From Staphylococcus marylandisciuri (lineage in GTDB: Bacteria > Bacillota > Bacilli > Staphylococcales > Staphylococcaceae): a DNA stretch of 64,000 nt. The stretch lies in assembly GCF_025519785.1 (NCBI RefSeq), contig NZ_JAOPKZ010000004.1, positions 62,001 to 126,000 of the forward strand, in the 5' to 3' direction. The position numbers and the translations under genes are program-made. The first letter of the stretch is position 1; the number at the start of each line of letters is the position of its first letter. The notes beneath the pieces are model-generated. The model was not told the DNA's origin. It did not search any database and saw only the letters and a list, made by a program, of their open reading frames with translations. Shown here one piece after another: positions 57,992 to 64,000 of the stretch.

Positions 57992-59605
57992 ATGCACAGT
58001 AAGACGATTGAGTTAAGTCATGATGATCAATTTATTAAAAATATAGAAGACAGCGATACAGTTCTAACACAATTTTTCGAATATGATGCGATGGATTCTG
58101 AAAGCTATCAATTAAAAATGAATAGTTCAAATAATGGAAGAGAACAAGGGGTTTCTGAAATTATTCAACAATATATGGCAGGTTTAGATTTATCCTCTGA
58201 GCAATTAGATAACTTAAAAGCGCTGAGCCATGGGGCGAAAGTTGTTATTGGAGGTCAGCAAGCTGGATTACTGGGCGGCCCGCTTTACTCTTTTCATAAA
58301 ATCTTTTCTATTATAACTTTAGCACGTTCTCTTAAAGACAAATTTAGTGAACAAATTGTCCCCGTCTTTTGGATAGCTGGTGAAGATCATGATTTTGATG
58401 AAGTAAATCACACGTTTGCATACAACCAAGGAGAGGCGAACTTGAATAAAGTTAAATATCATACTTTAAAGCCGCCGCAAAATAGTGTTACTCATTATCA
58501 TCCTAGTAAGAGCGATCTTAAAGTAGCAGTGCGTGATTTCTTTAAAGAGCTACCTGAGACTGAGCATACTAAGCCATTAATAGAAATGTGTGAAGAAATT
58601 ATAATGACCAATGATAATTGGTCGGATATGTTTCGAGCATTGATTCATCAAGTTTTTAAAGAATATGGTCTATTAATCATTGATGCTCAATTCAAACCAC
58701 TTCGTGAGTATGAAAAATCATTTTTAAAATCTTTACTGTACAACCATCAATCAATTGATCAAGCGTTCAAACAAGCTCAAACAGATGTAGAACATCAAGG
58801 GTTAAAAAAGATGATTCAAACAGAATCAAATGTCCATCTGTTTATCGAAGAGGATGAAGTCAGAGAATTATTGACTTTCGAAGAAGGTAGTTACAAAACC
58901 TCTAAATCAAATAAATACTATACGTATGATGAACTAGTTAGCTTAATTGATAATGAACCTGAAAGGTTTTCAAATAATGTGGTAACACGGCCACTGATGC
59001 AAGAATGGCTTTTTAATACTATTGCTTTTATAGGCGGTCCTAGTGAAATTAAGTATTGGGCTGAATTGAATCAAATCTTTAAAGTATTAGAAATTGAAAT
59101 GCCGATAGTCTTACCTAGACTTAGAATAAGTTATCTCAACGCACGCACAGAAAAGTTACTTTCTCGATACCAAGTAGATACAAGCACCGCAATTGAAGGT
59201 GGTTTGGAAAAGTACAAGTCGGAATTTATTCGAAGTAAAGCTTCAAGTTCATTTATACAACAAGTAGAGCATATGCAAAAGCGACAATCAGAACTCTATA
59301 AGTTACTTAAGCTTGAAGTTAAAGGTAATAACGATAATGAATTGCTAGTAGACAAAAATAATGAAATACATCAAAAACAATACGAGTATTTACTACAAAG
59401 ATATCTATTAAATATTGAACGAGAAAACGATATAAGCATGAAACACTTCCGTGAGATTGAATCTGTACTCCATCCTATGGGTGGTTTACAAGAGAGAATA
59501 TGGAATCCGTTACAAATTATGAACGAATTTGGGACAGATGTGTTCAGTCGCTCCACTTTTCCACCACTTGATTACACATTCAAACATATCCTTGTAAAAC
59601 CTTAG
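57992..59605 (+). CDS. bshC: BshC, bacillithiol synthase
   Basis: 537-residue enzyme that adds cysteine to glucosaminyl-malate, the last step of bacillithiol, the major low-molecular-weight thiol of staphylococci and bacilli. Family features: GGQQAGLLGGPLYSFHKI (about 83-100), WIAGEDHDFDEVNH (about 125-138), FIGGPSEIKYW, and HPMGGLQERIWNPL near the end. ATG 57992 is chosen, 7 nt after AAGGAG; ATG 57986 is too close. The length is exactly that of S. aureus BshC. Confidence 0.95.
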   Translation: MHSKTIELSHDDQFIKNIEDSDTVLTQFFEYDAMDSESYQLKMNSSNNGREQGVSEIIQQYMAGLDLSSEQLDNLKALSHGAKVVIGGQQAGLLGGPLYSFHKIFSIITLARSLKDKFSEQIVPVFWIAGEDHDFDEVNHTFAYNQGEANLNKVKYHTLKPPQNSVTHYHPSKSDLKVAVRDFFKELPETEHTKPLIEMCEEIIMTNDNWSDMFRALIHQVFKEYGLLIIDAQFKPLREYEKSFLKSLLYNHQSIDQAFKQAQTDVEHQGLKKMIQTESNVHLFIEEDEVRELLTFEEGSYKTSKSNKYYTYDELVSLIDNEPERFSNNVVTRPLMQEWLFNTIAFIGGPSEIKYWAELNQIFKVLEIEMPIVLPRLRISYLNARTEKLLSRYQVDTSTAIEGGLEKYKSEFIRSKASSSFIQQVEHMQKRQSELYKLLKLEVKGNNDNELLVDKNNEIHQKQYEYLLQRYLLNIERENDISMKHFREIESVLHPMGGLQERIWNPLQIMNEFGTDVFSRSTFPPLDYTFKHILVKP

Positions 59606-59618
59606 AGCCACAGCGTTT

Positions 59619-59657
59619 TACCCGATTTGACGTCGAATCAAATCGGGTATTTTTTTA
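59619..59657 (+). terminator. Terminator of bshC
   Basis: TACCCGATTTGA (59619-59630) pairs perfectly with TCAAATCGGGTA (59638-59649), followed by T6. It separates bshC from the division cluster. Confidence 0.93.
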
Positions 59658-59694
59658 TGCAAAATAAAGAAATGAGGTAAATGTTGTATAAATA

Positions 59695-59718
59695 GTGGAG
59701 GATAGTGGGGAGATGTGG
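59695..59718 (+). promoter_or_regulatory. MraZ-box direct repeats upstream of mraZ
   Basis: GTGGAG (59695), GTGGGG (59705) and GTGG (59715) are spaced by exactly 10 bp, one DNA turn, just before mraZ. MraZ proteins bind such G-rich direct repeats in their own promoter in E. coli (TGGG type) and mycoplasmas, so this is the likely autoregulatory operator. Confidence 0.7.
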
Positions 59719-59752
59719 TAAATTATATATATAGAAGGTGAGGTGAAATAAA

Positions 59753-60184
59753 ATGTTCATGGGAGAGTACGAGCACCAACTTGATACGAAGGGTCGTATG
59801 ATCGTTCCTTCTAAGTTTCGTTACGATTTAAATGAACGTTTTATTATCACTAGAGGCCTCGATAAATGCTTGTTTGGTTATACACTTGAAGAATGGCAAA
59901 CGATAGAGGAGAAGATGAAAACCTTACCTATGACGAAAAAAGACGCACGTAAATTCATGCGTATGTTCTTCTCTGGCGCTATCGAAGTAGAGTTAGACAA
60001 ACAAGGACGTATCAATATTCCGTCAAACTTACGACAATACGCTAATTTAAGTAAGGAATGTACAGTAATTGGGGTTTCAAATCGCATTGAGATTTGGGAT
60101 CGCGAAACTTGGAACAACTTCTATGAAGAATCTGAAGAGAGTTTCGAGGATATTGCTGAAGATTTAATTGACTTTGAATTTTAA
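59753..60184 (+). CDS. mraZ: MraZ, transcriptional regulator of the division cluster
   Basis: 143-residue protein with two SpoVT/AbrB-type DNA-binding swaps ([21 protein letters not shown] at the start, [18 protein letters not shown] at about 84). It forms ring oligomers and binds direct repeats upstream of its own operon. GAAGGTGAGGTG precedes the ATG. First gene of the mraZ-rsmH-ftsL-pbp1 cluster, with 14 nt to rsmH. Confidence 0.97.
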   Translation: MFMGEYEHQLDTKGRMIVPSKFRYDLNERFIITRGLDKCLFGYTLEEWQTIEEKMKTLPMTKKDARKFMRMFFSGAIEVELDKQGRINIPSNLRQYANLSKECTVIGVSNRIEIWDRETWNNFYEESEESFEDIAEDLIDFEF

Positions 60185-60198
60185 ATGGAGGTATTTGT

Positions 60199-61134
60199 GT
60201 GTTTCATCACGTCAGCGTCATGTTAAAAGAAACCATTGACGAACTTAACGTAAAACAAGATGGTACGTATGTTGACTGTACGCTTGGCGGAGCAGGACAT
60301 GCACTCTATTTAGTACAACAACTTAGTGATAAAGGGCATCTAATCGCTATAGATAAAGACCAAACTGCTTTAGATAACGCGAAAGATGTGCTTAAAGATC
60401 ACTTAAGCAAAGTTACTTTTATACATAGTAATTTTAGTGAATTAACAGAAATTTTGAATGATTTAAATATAGAGAAAGTCGATGGTATATATTACGATCT
60501 CGGCGTTTCAAGTCCGCAGTTAGATGTACCTGAACGCGGCTTTAGTTATCATCATGATGCAAAGTTAGATATGCGTATGGATCAGACTCAAGAGTTAACG
60601 GCTTATGATGTAGTAAATGATTGGACTTTTCAAGAACTTGTGCGGATTTTCAATCGCTATGGTGAAGAAAAGTTTGCAAAGCAAATTGCTAGACGTATTG
60701 AACAACATCGCGCTAAGCAACCCATCGAAACTACTTTGGAACTCGTTGATGTTATAAAGGAAGGGATTCCTGCTAAGGCACGGCGTAAAGGTGGACATCC
60801 TGCTAAAAGAGTCTTTCAAGCAATAAGAATCGCTGTTAATGACGAGCTTTCTGCATTTGAAGAATCGCTTAAACAAGCAATTGAGTTGATCCGTGTTAAT
60901 GGAAGAATATCAGTAATATCTTTCCATTCCTTAGAAGACCGATTGTGTAAACAGATGTTTCAGGAGTATGAGAAAGGTCCTGAAGTACCAAGAGGCGTAC
61001 CGATGTTACCTGAAGCTTACACACCTAAATTAAAAAGAGTTAATCGCAAGCCAATCGTCGCGACCGACGAAGATGTAGAAGAGAATAACAGAGCGCGCAG
61101 TGCTAAGTTACGCGTTGCAGAAATACTAAAATAA
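60199..61134 (+). CDS. rsmH: RsmH (MraW), 16S rRNA (cytosine-1402 N4)-methyltransferase
   Basis: 311-residue SAM-dependent methyltransferase. It begins [15 protein letters not shown], with the SAM motif [13 protein letters not shown] (about 25-37), [12 protein letters not shown] (about 98-109), [16 protein letters not shown] and SFHSLEDRL near the C-terminus. The start codon is GTG 60199, 7 nt after TGGAGG. ftsL starts 17 nt after the stop. Confidence 0.97.
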   Translation: MFHHVSVMLKETIDELNVKQDGTYVDCTLGGAGHALYLVQQLSDKGHLIAIDKDQTALDNAKDVLKDHLSKVTFIHSNFSELTEILNDLNIEKVDGIYYDLGVSSPQLDVPERGFSYHHDAKLDMRMDQTQELTAYDVVNDWTFQELVRIFNRYGEEKFAKQIARRIEQHRAKQPIETTLELVDVIKEGIPAKARRKGGHPAKRVFQAIRIAVNDELSAFEESLKQAIELIRVNGRISVISFHSLEDRLCKQMFQEYEKGPEVPRGVPMLPEAYTPKLKRVNRKPIVATDEDVEENNRARSAKLRVAEILK

Positions 61135-61151
61135 GGAGTGGAATTATAACG

Positions 61152-61550
61152 ATGGCTGTAGAAAAAATTTATGAACCATACAATACTGCACAACACGTAC
61201 CTGAACAGCAACCAGAACCTAATAAAAAGGCAGATCAGTCTGTTAAACGTAAGGTCATAGTTAAACTAACTAAATTTGAAAAAATGTTATACATAGGTTT
61301 GATAACTGTAATTGCCTTCGTAAGTATTTATATGCTATCTTTAAAAATGGATGCGTACGACACTCATGGTAAAATAGCAGATCTAGATCATAAAATAGAA
61401 AAACAAGCAAGTGAAAATAGTGCTATCGAATCAGAAATCAAGAAAAACTCCTCATATCAGCGCATTTACGATAAGGCTAAAGAACAAGGAATGAGCCTTA
61501 AGAACGACAATGTAAAGGTAGTGCGTAATAATGGCGAAGCGAAAAATTAG
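61152..61550 (+). CDS. ftsL: FtsL, cell division protein
   Basis: 132-residue bitopic protein of the divisome (DivIC/DivIB partner). A cytoplasmic basic N-terminus (to about 42) is followed by one membrane helix (about 45-63, LYIGLITVIAFVSIYML) and an extracellular leucine-zipper-like coiled coil (KIADLDHKIEKQASENSAIESEI). The identity is from length, topology and gene order, since FtsL sequence is poorly conserved. It overlaps pbp1 by 20 nt. Confidence 0.92.
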   Translation: MAVEKIYEPYNTAQHVPEQQPEPNKKADQSVKRKVIVKLTKFEKMLYIGLITVIAFVSIYMLSLKMDAYDTHGKIADLDHKIEKQASENSAIESEIKKNSSYQRIYDKAKEQGMSLKNDNVKVVRNNGEAKN

Positions 61551-63807
61551 ACTAAAAAAACCTCTTTTTAAAATAAAAAAAAATAAAATAGGGGCAGTCC
61601 TACTCACTCTTGGATTCGGACTGCTCTTTTTTACGTTAGCTTTAAGATTTACATATATCATGCTTACTGGACATTCTTCTGGCCAGGATCTTATATTAAA
61701 AGCGAATCAAAAGTACTTAGCTGAGAAGACGCAACAACCCGAACGCGGAAAAATTTATGATCGAAATGGAAAGATACTAGCAGAAGATGTCGAGCGCTAT
61801 AAATTAGTAGCTGTAATTGATAAAGCAGCTAGTAAAGACAGCGATAAACCCAAACACGTGGTAGATAAAAAGAAGACTGCTAAAAAATTATCTTCTGTAC
61901 TTGATATGTCAGCAAAGGACATTGAGAACAAATTAGACAACAAAAAAGCATTCCAAGTTGAATTTGGGCAAAAAGGAACCAATTTGACTTATAAAGAAAA
62001 AGAGAAAATAGAGAAAATGCACTTACCTGGAATAGCACTCTATCCTGAAACTGAACGCTCATATCCTAACGGTAACTTCGCCTCCCATTTGATTGGACTA
62101 GCTCAAAAAGACCCAGATACTGGTAACCTTAAAGGCGCAATGGGAGTAGAAAAAATCTTCGATAGTTATCTATCAGGAACGAAAGGTTCATTGTCATATA
62201 TTAGTGATATTTGGGGCTATATCGCACCGAATAGTAAAAAAGAGAAAATGCCCAAACGCGGTGATGATGTTCATCTCACATTAGATTCAAACATTCAAGT
62301 TTTCGTGGAACGTGCCCTTGATGAAATGGTTGATCACTTTAAGCCGAAAGACTTGTTTGCAGTCGTGATGGATGCAAAAACGGGTGAAATACTAGGTTAC
62401 AGTCAGCGACCAACTTTCAATCCAGAAACTGGAAAAGACTTCGGTAAGAAATGGGCAAATGACCTTTATCAAAATACTTATGAGCCTGGTTCTACGTTTA
62501 AAACTTATGGTTTAGCAGCTGCTATTCAAGAAGGAAAGTTTAAGCCGAATGAAAAATACAAATCAGGTCATAGAGATATTATGGGTTCACGAATATCTGA
62601 CTGGAATAAAGTTGGTTGGGGCAAGATTCCGATGACATTAGGCTTTACATACTCATCCAACACTCTGATGATGCACCTTCAAGATTTAGTAGGCGCTGAC
62701 AAGATGAAGACGTGGTATGAAAAGTTTGGTTTTGGCAAACCAACCAACGGATTATTCGACAGTGAAGCTAAAGGTGGTATAGCTTGGGACAACGAAGCGC
62801 AACAAAAGACTTCAGCATTTGGTCAATCCACTACAGTTACGCCTATACAGATGCTTCAAGCACATTCAGCGTTTTATCATGACGGAAATATGGTTAAACC
62901 CTGGTATGTGAGTAGCATCAATAATCCTTCTACTAAAGATACCTTTTATAAAGGAAAGACAGAGTACAATGGCAAGCCCGTGACTAAAGAAACGACTAAA
63001 AAAGTCCGTACTGAACTCGATAAGGTGGTTAATAGTGAAAAGAGCCATGCTCAGAACTATCGTCTGAAAGGCTATAGTTTGGAAGGTAAGACTGGTACAG
63101 CGCAAGTGGCAAGTAAGAATGGAGGATATGAAACTGGCGATAATCCTTATTTCGTTAGCTTTATTGGAGCAGCACCAAAGAAAGACCCTCAAGTCATCGT
63201 TTACGCCGGAATGAGTTTAGCGCAGAAAAATGACCAAGAGGCTTATGAAATGGGTGTAAGTAAAGCATTTAAACCTATAATGGAGAATACGCTTAAATAC
63301 CTAAATGTTACTGATAAGAACTCTAAAGATAAGTCTGACGTAAAATATAGTAAAGTTCCTCAAGTAGAAGGCAAGTCTCTTGATGATGCTAAAGATAGTA
63401 TTGAATCCAAATCGCTAAAAGCTGAAGTTATAGGTAGCGGTAAAAAAGTTACTAAGCAATCTGTAGCGGCCAATAAATCATTACTTCCGAATAGTAGAGT
63501 GTTGCTATTAACCGACGGAGATGTCACAGTGCCAGACATGAGCGGTTGGTCTAAAGAAGAGGTCGTAGCCTTCGAACGATTAACTCATATTAAAGTTGAT
63601 ATCAAAGGTAGTGGTTACGTTAGTGATCAATCTGTTAAACAGGGTGAAAGTGTTGGTAAGAAAGACAAAGTTACAGTGCAATTATCTGCAAATGAAATAG
63701 AAGGAACCGAAAATAATGAGAAGCAAGATTTAAGTGGTAAACAAAAAGAAGAAAAGGATAAAAAAGATAAGAAAAATGCTTCTAAACATAAGGACAAATC
63801 CACTTAA
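61531..63807 (+). CDS. pbp1: Penicillin-binding protein 1 (class B transpeptidase)
   Basis: 758-residue division transpeptidase (pbpA in some annotations), partner of the SEDS protein FtsW. Membrane anchor about 19-45; PBP dimerisation domain about 65-230; transpeptidase with serine S321 in PGSTFK, SSN at 375-377 and KTGTA at 520-524. Two PASTA domains follow (about 605-665 and 666-725), and a Lys/Glu-rich tail. Overlaps ftsL. mraY and murD should follow beyond the window. Confidence 0.97.
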   Translation: MAKRKIRLKKPLFKIKKNKIGAVLLTLGFGLLFFTLALRFTYIMLTGHSSGQDLILKANQKYLAEKTQQPERGKIYDRNGKILAEDVERYKLVAVIDKAASKDSDKPKHVVDKKKTAKKLSSVLDMSAKDIENKLDNKKAFQVEFGQKGTNLTYKEKEKIEKMHLPGIALYPETERSYPNGNFASHLIGLAQKDPDTGNLKGAMGVEKIFDSYLSGTKGSLSYISDIWGYIAPNSKKEKMPKRGDDVHLTLDSNIQVFVERALDEMVDHFKPKDLFAVVMDAKTGEILGYSQRPTFNPETGKDFGKKWANDLYQNTYEPGSTFKTYGLAAAIQEGKFKPNEKYKSGHRDIMGSRISDWNKVGWGKIPMTLGFTYSSNTLMMHLQDLVGADKMKTWYEKFGFGKPTNGLFDSEAKGGIAWDNEAQQKTSAFGQSTTVTPIQMLQAHSAFYHDGNMVKPWYVSSINNPSTKDTFYKGKTEYNGKPVTKETTKKVRTELDKVVNSEKSHAQNYRLKGYSLEGKTGTAQVASKNGGYETGDNPYFVSFIGAAPKKDPQVIVYAGMSLAQKNDQEAYEMGVSKAFKPIMENTLKYLNVTDKNSKDKSDVKYSKVPQVEGKSLDDAKDSIESKSLKAEVIGSGKKVTKQSVAANKSLLPNSRVLLLTDGDVTVPDMSGWSKEEVVAFERLTHIKVDIKGSGYVSDQSVKQGESVGKKDKVTVQLSANEIEGTENNEKQDLSGKQKEEKDKKDKKNASKHKDKST

Positions 63808-64000
63808 GGTAATACAGACGTTTACTAGTGCGTTCTCAATTTAAATTATAGCCAACTATCGTTATACAATTTTAGAAAGGTTCTTAGTTGAAACAGACGG
63901 TTAGTTCACAAGTGTGAGGTTAATCATGAGCTCCGGTAGCATTTAGCTCCTTTAGAGATATTCATGAGAGTTTGAAATTGTAATCCAATATAATGGGAGT
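63808..64000. other. Intergenic end of the window
   Basis: 193 nt after pbp1 with no gene, no palindromic repeat and no clear terminator. In staphylococci mraY comes next. Confidence 0.5.

Overview
The window is a Staphylococcus chromosome segment. The housekeeping gene order (typA, ylaI, ylaN, ftsW, ctaA/ctaB/ctaM, ylbF/ylbG, rsmD-coaD, rpmF, pheST, rnhC, zapA-cvpA-polX-mutS2, trxA, uvrC, sdhCAB, murI-rdgB, bshC, mraZ-rsmH-ftsL-pbp1) is the staphylococcal one. EsxA is close to the S. aureus protein. The low GC, the many dispersed staphylococcal palindromic repeats, and the absence of several S. aureus blocks (pycA, the isd locus and the hla-type virulence cluster at their S. aureus sites) point to a non-aureus species. 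S. lugdunensis is one plausible candidate, but the species is not proven here.

Region 1 (about 500-15900) is a type VII secretion (Ess) locus. The core esxA-esaA-essA-esaB-essB-essC is intact and in S. aureus order. After essC the usual esxC/esxB/essE/esxD/essD genes are missing. Instead there is an LXG effector module: two small helical proteins, a 558-residue LXG toxin with a glycine-rich hydrophobic C-terminal hairpin (pore-former-like), decayed membrane-protein remnants, two DUF5085-like proteins, a polytopic membrane protein, and three tandem copies of a two-helix membrane protein. The module reads as a toxin with delivery partners and a membrane immunity array.

Region 2 (about 15900-17380) is a junction. 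It holds a dispersed repeat, the N-terminal scrap of an IS110-type transposase, a possible 25-residue membrane peptide and a complete 790-bp IS431/IS257-like element that abuts the stop codon of a ylaF-like gene. From here on the sequence is conserved core chromosome.

Region 3 (17380-64000) is core genome. It covers translation (typA, rpmF, pheST with a T-box leader, rRNA and tRNA modification), heme A and quinol oxidase biogenesis, RNA decay control (ylbF), CoA synthesis, DNA repair (mutS2, polX, uvrC, a UvrA-like paralogue), thioredoxin, succinate dehydrogenase, glutamate racemase, bacillithiol synthesis, one tRNA-Arg and the start of the division and cell wall cluster with MraZ-box repeats in front. 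Intergenic spaces are full of a modular family of palindromic repeats (GGGAGCGGGACAGAAATC type) plus STAR-like units. These are absent from the type VII locus itself, which is itself visibly more AT-rich. Many genes use TTG or GTG starts, so several start positions below were chosen from Shine-Dalgarno spacing.
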